DNA of 64,000 nucleotides, from positions 32,391,843 to 32,455,842 of the forward strand of contig OZ026838.1 of assembly GCA_964023205.1 (NCBI GenBank). The letters run 5' to 3'. Position 1 is the stretch's first letter, and each line of letters starts with the position of its first letter. The stretch is from Lutraria lutraria (Eukaryota; Mollusca; Bivalvia; Venerida; Mactridae). The position numbers and the translations under genes were made by a program. Below the pieces are notes generated by a model. The model worked only from the letters and a program-made list of their open reading frames with translations. It was not told where the DNA came from and made no database searches. Below, in pieces: positions 24,636-36,199 of the stretch.

Positions 24636-24658
24636 TAAACGCGTTTTTTCGAGCAGTG
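24636..24658 (-). repeat. Right terminal inverted repeat of the CACTA-like element
   Basis: Exact reverse complement of 21298-21320, followed by TAG (24659-24661). Confidence 0.9.
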
Positions 24659-24906
24659 TAGATTTGTAATAAAATATTACAAACATATAAAAACAAACTG
24701 AGATTCATGAGACCAAAAAAGATTGTTTCTCAGGTTAACCGACCTACCCAAATTTTCCCACAACCCTAGACATTTTTCAGAGCCGGGGAACAGTACACGC
24801 ACTTACTCAAAGCCGAGACATACCGGTACCTACCCTTAGTTTAATGAGCATGTAAAAAAAAACCATTTTTATGCCTAATAAGCTATGTATCAGAATTACC
24901 TGTATA

Positions 24907-25100
24907 TACTGTGGAATCATTAATTTTCGTTGGGGATTTAATTTCGTGGATTTCGTGGGTCGACTCATCCACAAAATTAAGTCCCTACAAATTAGTTCTT
25001 TTCAAAAATCAAAATTCACGAATTTATGTCCCCACGAAATAGCCATTTTAGTAACAGCCATGAAAATTGAACCCAACAAAAATTATTGTTTCCACAGTAT
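24907..25100. mobile_element. MITE with 'ACTGTGGAA' ends
   Basis: Inverted ends ACTGTGGAATCATTAATTTT and the right-hand match (TTGTTTCCACAGT), both within TATA. Internal words 'ggatttcgtgggtcgactc' and 'tccacaaaattaagtcc' are also inverted-related. I recall this type as common in bivalves. The 114-aa frame over it is not a gene. Confidence 0.75.
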
Positions 25101-26250
25101 AAGTCAAGGAAATATAATAGTACATTTTGTACTTTTATTAATGTCTACTCACTACTCGATCACTTCTTTGTCTGTCACTACTCTTTTACTGATCAGTCAA
25201 TTAATGCTTAATTAAGCAATATAAATGAGAAAGATGACATCAAAGGAGGCATATGGAAGCATGTCCTAAACCAGGGCGCAAATTACTGTCACAAAATACA
25301 CCTGTCAAAATTATCTCATAATGATTGGATCGGTTTCTTAAACTTTTAGAAAGTGGACAATGTCTTTTATATTTTTTTCTCAGTCGGACTCTGGGGCCGT
25401 AAATCAAGAGCGTGAGGAGCATTTTGCTGGTTATTCAACTTGGGCAGGATATTCAAAAAAAGTTTGATAAAGATTTTTAGAGAACTGATTAAATGATTGA
25501 AGTCAGCAAACAGCTATTGCAGACATAGTCCAGCCATTATAATTACTAGGTTACAAGTCGATCAGTTAAATAGAACACACGTACAACTACGTTTTATCAT
25601 AGGATAACATATGGCTTGATATTTTCCATGTTTATAATGGTAATTTGGCAGATTGTGTTAAAACATTTCTTCAAATTAAAGCAGACCAAGTATAATAAAT
25701 GGATCTATAATGGAAATTCATCAAAAGAAAACAGAAAAATGAAAATAGCAGATTAAAAGAACAACACACTTTTATTCAGCATTTCTCCCAGATGGGATAT
25801 TCATTTCATGCACTAACCCGGAATGACGATACAAGGTGGAAATGTAATTGTATTTATTAAATGTTTACAACAGTGCCTTGTTGTTGTATTTATTGTGTGA
25901 AATAAAAACAAATACATTCCAGTATTCCCCAGCGAATCTGTAAATTCATGTGAGACACTACAGCAATCCTGGCACTTATATTGGAAACCAACAAGGCTTC
26001 CACTGGGAGATCCATATTTCAAATGATGAGACAGAAATAAAAGTCAGTTCTAGTTGGGAATATTAATCAAAATTGTATACTGGATAATGTCTGGCAAAAA
26101 ACATGTAGAGAACAAAAATGTGATATGGACAGAACAAATTAACATGCATGCATGCATTTTCAACAGGAAACAAACTTTCCCGTACAACTGCTGCTAAATA
26201 CTTTTTTTAGTTTGATTGCACACACCTTAAGCATCAGTTTGACAATATTA
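25101..26250. other. AT-rich noncoding DNA
   Basis: Nothing identifiable is visible. Confidence 0.5.
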
Positions 26251-26278
26251 CTTAACTTTTATAACATTAAACAGGATT

Positions 26279-26356
26279 TCGAGGGTTCAACGGAACAGTG
26301 TCGTAACTCATATTGAAATAAGAACAAGTTACGACAGTGTTGCACCGAGCCCTCGA
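26279..26356. repeat. Palindromic element P, copy 1
   Basis: TCGAGGGTTCAACGGAACAG ... CCGAGCCCTCGA folds back on itself around 'tcatattgaaataagaac'. Weaker inverted similarity extends outward to about 26257 and 26380 ('ataacattaaa' / 'tttaatgtttata'). Related copies are at 35507-35845 and 44611-44688. Confidence 0.75.
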
Positions 26357-26380
26357 TTTATAAAATTTTAATGTTTATAA

Positions 26381-27600
26381 GAAATAGTCATGTTCATTCG
26401 ATTTGTTGATTATTAAAGTGCCAAACTGACTAAGTACACTATGATAATGCTGGGGCTGATATACTTGCAGCACTCAGTAATTATGTAGTCTGTTGAAATC
26501 TTTTTTCAATTTAATCACTGTAAACTTTGTAAAATATTGCATAACAGTCGCAGTTACTTTGTTTCATATAATGTTTTTAACTCTTTTTTTTAAATTTCAA
26601 CTATGTATTTGCATTCTTCAACCTCTTAACATTCAGTCTGATGCAATATCTTAGTAAGATAGAATTATGCAGTAACTGTTTAAAATATGAATTTAATGTG
26701 CATGAAATATTAGGTTAATGACTTAAGCAGTCTTTTACGATCAGCTCTCAAGGCATTCTGCAGTTCATTGGAGTCAACATAGGATCAAAGCTATTTTCTC
26801 TGGATTTTAATGATATAATGTCTGTTCTGTTTTTATATTTTGCACTGATAATGGCATTTATGATGTTTATAATAATTTGCTGCCAAATATCAGATGGAAA
26901 AAAACTTTTTTTTCATAGTAACAGACTCTAATTAACTAATCAATCAGTCAAAATTACCATCAAGCTCCTTATAATGAATGATGCATCCTGGTCTCTTTGA
27001 TAGAAAATAATAAAAAAAATAATAAAAATTTTTTCTTACGTCGCAACGATTATTTACCCCACAAGCTGTTTGCTAAGCTGGAATTCATGAATAGAGCAAT
27101 AAAGTAAACTGGCTGAAGCCCAGCTAGTAGTAAATATTTTCTCAATCTATTAAAAAAAATGTACAGCAGCAATGAATGGAAAAACTGTTTTTTAAGTAAA
27201 TAATTACATATCTTAGACCTGTTTAGTTTCTGCAAGACAAATATTGAGTCATAGATCATTTGTTTTATTTCTAGGTATACTTGAAAGAAGTATTTAAATA
27301 ATTCAAACCAACATTTTGGTGCCCTGTAGCTAGACCCATACAGATAATTAAAATCTTTTACAGATGTTTGGTTGATATAATTAAACCATTATTGATTTTG
27401 CAAAAACCTTAAATTCCTATGTGGTCTTAAAATATATGATGCAAAGGATTGAGAATTTTTGTTGCAATGTAAGTAATTTGTAATTTACGAAATCTAGCGT
27501 GACATATCACCTTAGCAGTTATTGGTTCCCTTAGACCTGCTAATTATTACTTAATTAACAGCTTTCAAACAATACATGTTACAAAATTTAGACACATTGT
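26381..27600. other. AT-rich noncoding DNA
   Basis: Nothing identifiable is visible. Confidence 0.5.
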
Positions 27601-27605
27601 ATATA

Positions 27606-27783
27606 CAGTGCAACCACTCCAGAGCAGCCCTCTCTTGAGCAACAATCTCCCTTCAACAACAGCAGGACCTGTTTCCCACTGCATGATTTAACCTCTAAAT
27701 TTAACCTCTCTACAGCAACAACCTCTCTACAACAACATAATTTTGCTACTCCCAAAGGATGTTGCTTTAGAGAGGTTGCACTG
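27606..27783 (-). mobile_element. MITE family 1, copy E (complete)
   Basis: TA + CAGTGCAACCACTCCAGAG ... TTTAGAGAGGTTGCACTG + TA (27784-27785), in the opposite orientation to copies A, B and F. At 178 bp it is full length and among the cleanest copies. Confidence 0.8.
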
Positions 27784-27844
27784 TATTTGAAGGATTATTA
27801 AAGTATCTAAGATGAGACACGTTTTATTACCTTCTCAAAAGACA

Positions 27845-28045
27845 GGGGTATTCATTAGGAAAATGGGGCATTCATTAGGATAGTGACATTTATTAGGATA
27901 TGGACATTTATTAGGACAGGGACTTATTAGGACAGGGACATTTATTCTGCCACAATAATTTACAGGGACATTAATTAGGACAGGGGCATTTATTAGGATA
28001 TGCACATTTATTAGGACAGGAACATTTATTAGGATATATTCCGTA
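27845..28045. repeat. Minisatellite, ~19-bp 'ggacatttattaggaca' unit
   Basis: About ten imperfect copies of 'ggacatttattaggacag' with variants 'ggggcattcattaggata'. The 74-aa minus-strand frame with repeated N-V-P-V-L-I is its translation. Confidence 0.85.
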
Positions 28046-28049
28046 GTTT

Positions 28050-28675
28050 TAATATCCATAATACAGTACCCATTTAATAAATTTAATGCATTTAAGCCTC
28101 ATTTGTGTTTTTTTAAATGCTTTTATAATATTAGACATTTGTTAATTTCAAATTACTTAGTCCGTAACATCTATCATTTTATTGCCGAAAACATTAAATA
28201 ATTCAACGTAATCTATCAAGCATTGGAAGCCAATATACACCAAGGGACAACCTAAAACCAGAATATAATACATTACAACAAATACTCACACTAATATAAC
28301 TAAGTACTATTGATATATACATTTATTCATTAAATACCGGTAGTACTTACTAAATGAACCCTGAGAAATCTGAACCATACTCAATCAGAGCTTGATTGAT
28401 AGAGCAAGTAGTAAACATTAACATATTCCCAGTCAATCAATTAGACTACAATACTTTTTATAAGGTTCACATAAAACAAATTGTATCAGCTGTGTTAGAT
28501 ATCAACATACTTTTTCAACTTTCAAGTTTTAAGTATAAATTAACCAATACATGTAGGTCTTATTTTTTAAAATAAAATTAGTTCTGTCTGGGTACATTAA
28601 AAAGCAATGGGTGACTGAATTCTTGCTTCAGCAGTAAGCATCAATCAAATATGAAACATAAGTAAATTGCCAAGG
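28050..28675. other. AT-rich noncoding DNA
   Basis: Nothing identifiable is visible. Confidence 0.5.
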
Positions 28676-28679
28676 TCAT

Positions 28680-28800
28680 TAAGTGACTTTTCCTGCTTTA
28701 ACAGTGGAGGAGACCCCATAAGTACACCTGGGTAGAAACCTCCACCTCTATAAGCCAGCTAGACACCTTTGTAACCTTCAGGGCCCTAAATCTATCAAAG
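28680..28800 (-). repeat. SINE family S1, body fragment
   Basis: Inverted orientation with 'agtggaggagaccccataag', 'tacacctgggtagaaacc' and 'tataagccagctagacacc'. The tRNA-like head is missing. Confidence 0.6.
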
Positions 28801-30555
28801 TCACCCACATGTAAAGTATGTTTTTCAATTTTTGGTATAAAAAGCACCAGTTTCTGTCTGGATCATTTATTCATGTTAAGCATGTGTATTAAAGTAAAAA
28901 TGAGTTTCTTTTTTTGTCATAAAATCCCCCCCCCCCAATTTAGAAAAAATCCCCCTCCAAAGGGCTGCAGACCCCATCCCCAAAAGTAGTATGAGATATC
29001 TGGTCTTGTGTTCAGGAAGGAATTTGAACTCACATGATGAGGGATTATAGTTTGCTAGCCAGCCAGATACCATAAGGTTATACTGTGATTTAAGTTCATT
29101 CAAGTAAAAATCATTGATTATTTAAAACAAAATGACCACTGATTAATGACAACCTGTCAATAAAAGCCACATCTTATCTTTCCCAAGAGTGGCCCTTGAT
29201 CACAGGTTTGACTATAGATTATGATCAATATTATCTGCATGTAGCACACTTACCATCACATGAAAAATGTTTTGTTAAAACATCAATATAGAAATTCACT
29301 ATAAACAGTAAAGACAAGCCAACCTTTATTTTATGGCTATAAAGTAAGCACACAAAAAAATAAAAAATTACTCTGTAGACTAGCCAAGCAAACACTTATT
29401 AATCTACTATGGTAAAATAAAAGAACTATAAAACTATGTTTGATGTTTGAAAAAAGAATCCATTTATGGGTTCAATGACGATGTAACTCATGGATTATGA
29501 CTGATGAACAAAATGTTACCAAACATGTAAAAAGAACGCCCCTCCCATAATACACGCATCAACACCCCTTAAAAAATGATTCACTAAGCTTAACATGCAA
29601 TAGAACACATAATATCAAAGTTAACAACAAGTACACATTAAACAGTTGCAGACTCACTTTAAGTTGGTGTGGCCTTAATTTATTTACGCTCAAGAGATGG
29701 AAGGATTTCCTCTGAATCATCCAATAGAATGAGGGATTTCATCTGAATAATTAATACATCATGCCAAGAAATATAGGTAAAAAAGGAGCCCAGTCACCTT
29801 TACAAAAAAAAAGTTCATGGAATAACAATTGACATATTAGATTATGTAAAGCCCCTCAGTGCCTCTATTAGGGGCATATTATAAATATTCTGGACAAACA
29901 GAATTTAACCTAAGGTTAATAGATGATCAATAAACTTTGCTACAAGTATAAAAAAGGTAGATATATAGTATATTTTACATGAATGAAATGTTTGCAACAG
30001 CTTGAAGTAAATTGTACGTAAACTTACATCTTTGATTAATACCAATCAAGTAATTCTTCCAAGTATGATTTTAGGGTCATGTGATGTATCATTTTATTGA
30101 AGGAAGGATTGTGTATTACTTAATTGTCACATATCTATAGAACTTCAATCATGTACCATGTTTAATAGACATGGATAAAATACCTGGGTTATAAACCCGC
30201 TACTCCACAAGCACCATACAAAAAAAACCTAACAAAAGTAATCTGTATTTCAATTAGACAAAATGATTTTATATGAATATCTCTTATATAGATTTTTTTT
30301 TTTTAAATAAGGGCCGAAATACCTCAGACTGTGTGACTATGTGAAACTAGTAGAGTGATAATTTTCTGAAATATACAAAACCTAAAACAGGTTATGGTTA
30401 CTTAAGTCTGTAAGGACTAATACAGACATCTGCAACGCTAAAAAGCTGTTCATCAACCCATTCATTTTAAATTCCCCTCACCCAAACTATTTTTATAGTA
30501 ATTTTGACGACAAAATTTTGTTAGTTCCTAATTTCAGCTTCTTGTTTTCAGTACA
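28801..30555. other. AT-rich DNA with a C-run and a MITE remnant
   Basis: It contains a C10 run near 28927 and, at about 29145-29210, a remnant of the CAGTCAAACCTG family ('acctgtcaataaaagcc', 'cacaggtttgac'). No gene is established; see the weak minus-strand exon finding. Confidence 0.45.
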
Positions 30556-30558
30556 AGA

Positions 30559-30748
30559 CTGAAAATAAAAATAAGTTTGTTTGGTGTGCTCTAACCCAGA
30601 ATTTTAGCACTGGGTAGGTAGGTAGGGATTTTTTTTTAATATATAACAATAATAAAAAAAAATGCCCCCCACCCCAAATTTGATTTCATTTGCTAGGATT
30701 TTTGTTAGTAGGAACGAGCCCTCCAAATATACTTATTTTTATTTTCAG
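30559..30748. repeat. Inverted-repeat element with 'CTGAAAATAAAAATAAGT' ends
   Basis: CTGAAAATAAAAATAAGT at 30559 is repeated in inverse at 30731-30748, with further weaker pairing inward (about 33 bp in all). The centre has A/T runs and 'aatgccccccaccccaaatt'. No target duplication is clear. Confidence 0.6.
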
Positions 30749-31830
30749 CCCTATCATATCTTATCAAGTTAATAAAAAAATACATGTACTATATGTACCT
30801 ACCCACAGATAAAAGTTTGGGTCACCTAATATCGATGTGTTAAAGCCAAACATTGACTTTGAATAATTTCTCCAGCATGGATTATAATTAGGCTCACACA
30901 AGAATCAAAAATAGAAATAAATCAGAGAAACATCTCATGCCCAGGATATTTATGGAATTGAAGAAAATGCTGAGCAAATGAATTGACATAACAAAAACTG
31001 CTAGTAGCTATGCAGAAGTTCACAGCATCACCAATATATAATATTCTGTTAAAATGAAGGAAGCCTAGCAGAAAAAATAACAACTCTACAGACCTAGCTG
31101 TGCCAACAGTTCAATAATGTCTCCTTCATGGTGTAGGGAATTAAGTTGCATCAACTGGGACCCAAGTTTTATATCACTTACAGATCTGCGCTAAAGCAAC
31201 AAATTGTCATTGATTGATCGTGCAGATTTCTTAACGGTTCTGTCAGTAATTTCTGTATTAGTCATATTGACTGAGTAGAAAATTTTCAAAGGAAGCGTGA
31301 GTGAGCTAAAAAGATCACATGATGCATGAAAAACAGGGTTAATAAGTACACTGAGTAAGATGAGTGAGTTTCATTGTTAGCTGCACAATGAGGCGTCTGA
31401 GAGCTAGTGTCATTATGTCTGCATATTATAGATTTTAACATATGACTTAACAATACAGAGGACTACTATTTCTTTACAGAATTAAATCTAGCATAAATTC
31501 AACTGAAGAAAATAATAAAAATGCAAAATTTACTACTGAGTATCAATGTCATATAGCTATATTCTTATTATCAAAATGTGTCTTGAAACACTTAGAATAA
31601 GTCAACTTCAGAACTCCACAAGAGAAAGCTACCAGTATTTTAACAATTCCATTTTTTTCTCTGAGGTTTAATGTCATACAAACATCCTGCTTTATTTTAG
31701 CAACTTTCGCAGCCTTAATAATATAGGGGGGTATACAGTTGGGTAGAGCCAATGATCGGCTGTATTTGTTTCATGTAATTATTTAATTGATGACAAAATT
31801 AATATGTATTATGTTTATGATTTGACTTCA
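30749..31830. other. AT-rich noncoding DNA
   Basis: No gene is established; one possible minus-strand exon (31252-31182) is discussed in the findings. Confidence 0.45.
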
Positions 31831-31831
31831 C

Positions 31832-31956
31832 TTGTAAGCTAGATGGACAGCTTCCTCACATGCCTGGTCCCAGCTGGTGGGTATCAAACTCACAAATATG
31901 AGGGGCTATAGTGACTACTGATCAAAGACCATAACTATTAAACCACATTGAGGCCT
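31832..31956 (-). repeat. SINE family S1, 5' half
   Basis: The minus strand reads 'ggcctcaatgtggtttaata', 'gtgagtttgatacccac', 'catgtgaggaagctgtcc', i.e. head, B-box and the start of the body. Confidence 0.65.
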
Positions 31957-34710
31957 AAAAACATTCAATATGATGTATGAGAAAATCCTCTGAATTCAAA
32001 GAAGTTCATTAATATATACGAACCATATAACAATGTTAGAAAATTTTCTTTAGTCTGAATTGCTTTTTCTCATTGAAAAAATAAAGCACCAATTAATTAA
32101 TACCTTGCTTGCTGAAATACAATTTTGGAGGGAAATATTGATAATATCAGGAAAATGTATCCTTGAATTTGTACAAAGCTGCAGACTAATACATGCAATG
32201 ATTCAGTACATTTATGATAGAGTATTTAATCAAGTGAAAAACAAAGAATATTTCAAAGCACATGCAACCCCTATGTCATAAATACCAGTAAATGTTACAA
32301 GTAAATTATACCCTTGAAAAAAATATTATATAACACATGCAAAGAACCATGACAAATAGTTTGGCACAAAACATTTCTTAATAACCACATGTCTACTTAC
32401 TTGTTACTACAAGCACTGTGTGTAAAATCCATCAAAACACTCAAATCAGAGAGAATGTCAGTCAGAATACCAAAACAAACTTGATCATCAGCCGACCTTC
32501 AACAGTCTAGTTGGACTGATTTCTGAATCAATACAATCTTCTATTAGATTTAACCAGCAACAACTTTTAATGAATTCTTCACAGAATTGTCTACAAAATA
32601 CAATAGTTTTAGTATAGTTACCAATAATATCATGTGCATCTACAGACATATCCCAGAATCTTACCATCATCAAATATTTTCTGTCAAATAAATGACATAT
32701 CTCCATCATGAAGGTATAAAAATATAACCAACAAAGATATGTTATTTATATATAAGAAGGTATACAAAATCTGTTTTAATTACCAGTCTTCGAATTAGTG
32801 GGTAGCCCCCTGCCTGAAGGGATTTTTTCTTTTGGGGGACAATCTAGTTTTTCCTTCATAAAGTATATAGTCGGGCAACCTGTCACAAAAGATTAATTCA
32901 AAGACTGTTTTACTCATAATGATTATCTTTTTCTCCCAGGATGGTAAAAACAGGCAGTGCTTTGAATCAAACCAATACAGTACAAGAACAGTTATGTATA
33001 ATTATTATTCATTCTTTCAAAATCATTTAATTCAATTTTTTCAGAAGCCATGAAAATTTCACACATTTATTATCACTGCTGGAGTGGGATTTTTCTACAC
33101 AACATTTAATTCTTAGCAAAATAACAGATGGCATTAGTGAAAAGGGACTCTCAGTAAAAATTAACAATCAATCTAGCAGGGAGGCTTATGTCCATCACTG
33201 TTGCTTCAGTAAACAACAATACATGTAACTAGACCCTATTGGATCCCTTAATTGATCCAGCATCCTCAGTACTGACATTAATACCACCATATTGGACATT
33301 ATACTGCATGTTTAATATCCATGAGAATTAAGGCCATTTTATTTGCACACATTAAGATGGTGTCCATGCATATCTAATGCTGATTTTTGGAAACTGAACA
33401 ATACGGTAATTCAGCTTTCCATAGCGATCACTCATCCAGCTCACATGAATTTTTAAGCGGACCAAAGTAGTATGTTTTTCAATAATATCCACCATGCAAT
33501 GTTATTGTTAAACTAGTTCCCATTATGTATGTAAGTTCTGTTTCAATAAGTACTTTCAGTACTTTGATTACCATTATAATCTATGATGATTTACAAACAA
33601 TAGTGTAAGAAGGACTTAAGCTTTTTTAATCAGACAAAGTTGTAAAATTGAGTTTAGTAATATGAGGAGAGTGGCAAATTACCTGACCCCTAAAGTCTGA
33701 AGTCCCATGTTTGAACCTTTCTGAAGTGAGAATATACAGCACAACATCTTCACATTTCCTGAGGTCTGGTGCTAGCACTGGTCTCTAGATGGTAGTCATG
33801 CACACCAGTCTATGCAATCATGAACTGAACAGTCTTAAAATAGCATATTCTGGCTGCAACAAGAAGTATCAATTGATTGATATTCATTCTTCCAGTATAA
33901 AAAAATGTGTTTTTATTTAATCATGGGCCTACAATTGAAGTATTTGCAAACAGTGAGTTACAATATTTTCTATAATGACAAATGTCATAAAGTAGAGATA
34001 ATGGAATCTTTTTCGCACTCTTGAAAAAGAATGGAGAAAATATCCAGCAATTAGTAGCATACATCTCACTTTTACAAGTGTTTGACTGAGTGTGTTTACA
34101 ATCACAAATTATCACTTCAATTTATTTGTGTGCTTTATTTGGATATACTTTCAACAAATACCACTTTGATATTGAAAACAGATGCAAATCAATAAGTGTT
34201 TCCTGCAACGGAAGCATTTCATATGAATAAATGAATGTGTGCATTTATTCACAGAACAATAATCAAGAACAATTATTGAATTTCTGTAGTGGAAAAAATT
34301 GGACAAACAATAAGCTGAGTTTTCCATCAATGTATGATAACAAAGATTTGTTTTAAATACTTCCGGAATACCACTAAATTGATATAACAGCTACTTACGA
34401 CATATGCAAAATAGCACAAAGAAAACACATTACCAGCAACAAATTCTAAGCAGTCCATAAATAAATCATTTCTAAAATCGGTTTAATGTTATTGATCAAC
34501 TAATATTCTAAATCCATTTATTCAGCCAACAAATTAATTTCTGCCCGCATGTGGAGCTGATAAAACTGTTGCATGTCATTGTCCCATCCCTTAAAAATCA
34601 ATAAAGTAAGGGACGTAAAGCAAATAATTAAAATGAGGATTTGAGGAGCGCACGGCAGCATGACATACAGTTGTGGAATCACCAAATTTTGTAGAAAGGA
34701 AGATTTTAAT
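31957..34710. other. AT-rich noncoding DNA, possibly intronic
   Basis: No confirmed gene. Short minus-strand frames at 32709-32402, 34037-33936 and 34471-34399 have splice-like borders and are reported as a weak finding. Confidence 0.4.
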
Positions 34711-34714
34711 GGTT

Positions 34715-35191
34715 TAATTTATCAACAGCATTATGTGGAATTCTAGGCATGTTCTGGTCTTGTTCTGGGTACCATATATCTAAACTGGTCTTTTTATTTC
34801 GTCTTTTTGACCATTTTAGTTATGGAATTGTCCTCTTTCAAAGTCAACAGCTTAAGACATTTGTTTATGCGTCTATTGAAGCAGATCATTTCACGTGTTT
34901 TCTGGAACACTATGGACAAAGCAAATACCAGGAAAAATTTTTAATTAAGGGTAGTAGGAAACATCAGCAAAATATTCGATACCTTTTGCCTGTTGAAGGT
35001 ATATTTTAGGTCATGTTGATAGATTATAGTGTAATTCATCGCACTGTAATCATGTTTTATGGAAATTTGTGCGTTTAATAGGAAAACGAAAGCGACTCAG
35101 ATTGAGTCTTTTACCTGTCAAGCTTTTAAAGAACCAGTGACTTTGATGATGAACTGCAATGTAATGCATATGTATAATCGACAAATACCTT
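34715..35191 (+). repeat. Direct copy of intron-1 sequence of the 37.6-kb gene
   Basis: Shares long stretches with 38085-38565 in the same orientation, e.g. 'gtcctctttcaaagtcaac', 'tctattgaagcagatcattt', 'gcgactcagattgagtc' and 'atgaactgcaatgtaatgca', with scattered substitutions and small indels. It is either a segmental duplication or two copies of an unnamed repeat. The 86-aa frame at 34749 is not preserved in the other copy, so I do not call it coding. Confidence 0.75.
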
Positions 35192-35442
35192 CAATTAGTT
35201 CAGGTCCTGCCATGATTCCAATCCATTCCCAAACCCAGTTCAAGTCTGGTTCTCTTTCTTACTTCCACTGAGTCTAGAAATTTATATACAATCACGTAAT
35301 AGATTCGACAAAACTATAAGTTATTGCCCTGAATAGTTAGTATCATTTTCCTGTCTACCGTACTGTATAGCAAAACTTTGAGATAGTTCAACAGAATCAC
35401 CACTTGCAATTCTTCCAAGAGTGGAAACCTCAAAAGTCAGCC

Positions 35443-35918
35443 TAAGGCCATAGGGGAATGACACAAAAAAAAATTGAAAAAAATTGTCTGAGCATATATA
35501 TAGATATCGAGGGCTCAGCCAGGCGCGTAGCTGCCTATACGCGAGTACGCGGCTGAATCCACATGATTCTGACAAAAAATCTGTCCTGACTATAGCGTTT
35601 ATTCGCTGATTTATGGTACCAAAACTGACTTCTTGAGAACTACATTAATGACCCTGAAATCGCCTAGAATGCACCAGATTGCACCATTATTTTCAAAATT
35701 TTCCGGGGGAGCATGACCCCGGACCCCCTAGCTTAATCCTGAATCCACATCCATGGAGGGCTAGCTACGCGCCTGTCAGCGCAACACTGTCGTACCTTGT
35801 TCTTATTTCAATATGAGTTACAACACTGTTGCGCTGAATCCTCGAATTATATGTATCAATATGTATGCTTAGACAATTTTTAAAAAATATATTTTTTGTG
35901 TCATTCCCCTATGCCTCA
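35443..35918. repeat. Composite palindrome: outer TIRs, element P copy 2, nested insertion
   Basis: Outer arms CCTAAGGCCATAGGGGAATG (35443) and the inverse near 35918 enclose a copy of palindrome P (TCGAGGGCTCAGC at 35507 to GAATCCTCGA at 35845), which itself is split by a 256-bp element (35520-35775). Removing the insertion restores the P sequence seen at 44611. Arm match is imperfect because of A/T-run length. Confidence 0.7.
35520..35775. mobile_element. 256-bp TIR element nested in palindrome P
   Basis: Ends CAGGCGCGTAGCT and AGCTACGCGCCTG, flanked by TCAGC on both sides (35515-35519 and 35776-35780). The uninterrupted copy at 44611 reads 'ggctcagcgcaacac', which shows that TCAGC was duplicated on insertion. 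The 5-bp duplication does not fix the superfamily. It contains 'agcatgaccccggacccc'. Confidence 0.8.
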
Positions 35919-36199
35919 GGCATGATTTGTCAATTGAAAATCGCAAATACATGTAAATAAATGCAGTCTATGAAATTTTCCAAAAAGTACACAATTACTT
36001 TGAGTACTCCTGTTTATGAGTAGAAATACATATAAAATTTGCATCTTAATTGATGTGAAAGAAGAAGATTTATCAGCTGCTTCCCTCATTCCCCCACCGC
36101 CATTACCTGCCACTGTCAAATATTGACATGCATTTTTTTTATTGAAACATGGTACATTTTTAAGCATCCTAGTTTCTTTGATTTATATGTTAAATAGAA

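Larger units (their letters stand above)
21298..24658. mobile_element. Non-autonomous CACTA/EnSpm-like element with two dyad arrays
   Basis: The 3,361-bp unit is bounded by 23-bp inverted repeats that match perfectly (CACTGCTCGAAAAAACGCG + TTTA), flanked on each side by TAG (21295-21297 and 24659-24661). CACTG ends with a 3-bp duplication fit the CACTA/EnSpm branch of CMC transposons, which often carry subterminal repeats. Inside are a 66-bp array near the left end, a ~110-bp array near the right end and a ~1.4-kb non-repetitive middle. No transposase-like protein is visible, so it must be mobilised in trans if active. The superfamily is inferred from ends and duplication only. Confidence 0.75.

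Noticed and set aside
34749..35009. 86-aa plus-strand frame
   Set aside because: The second copy of this segment (38085-38565) does not keep the frame, so it is not conserved coding sequence.
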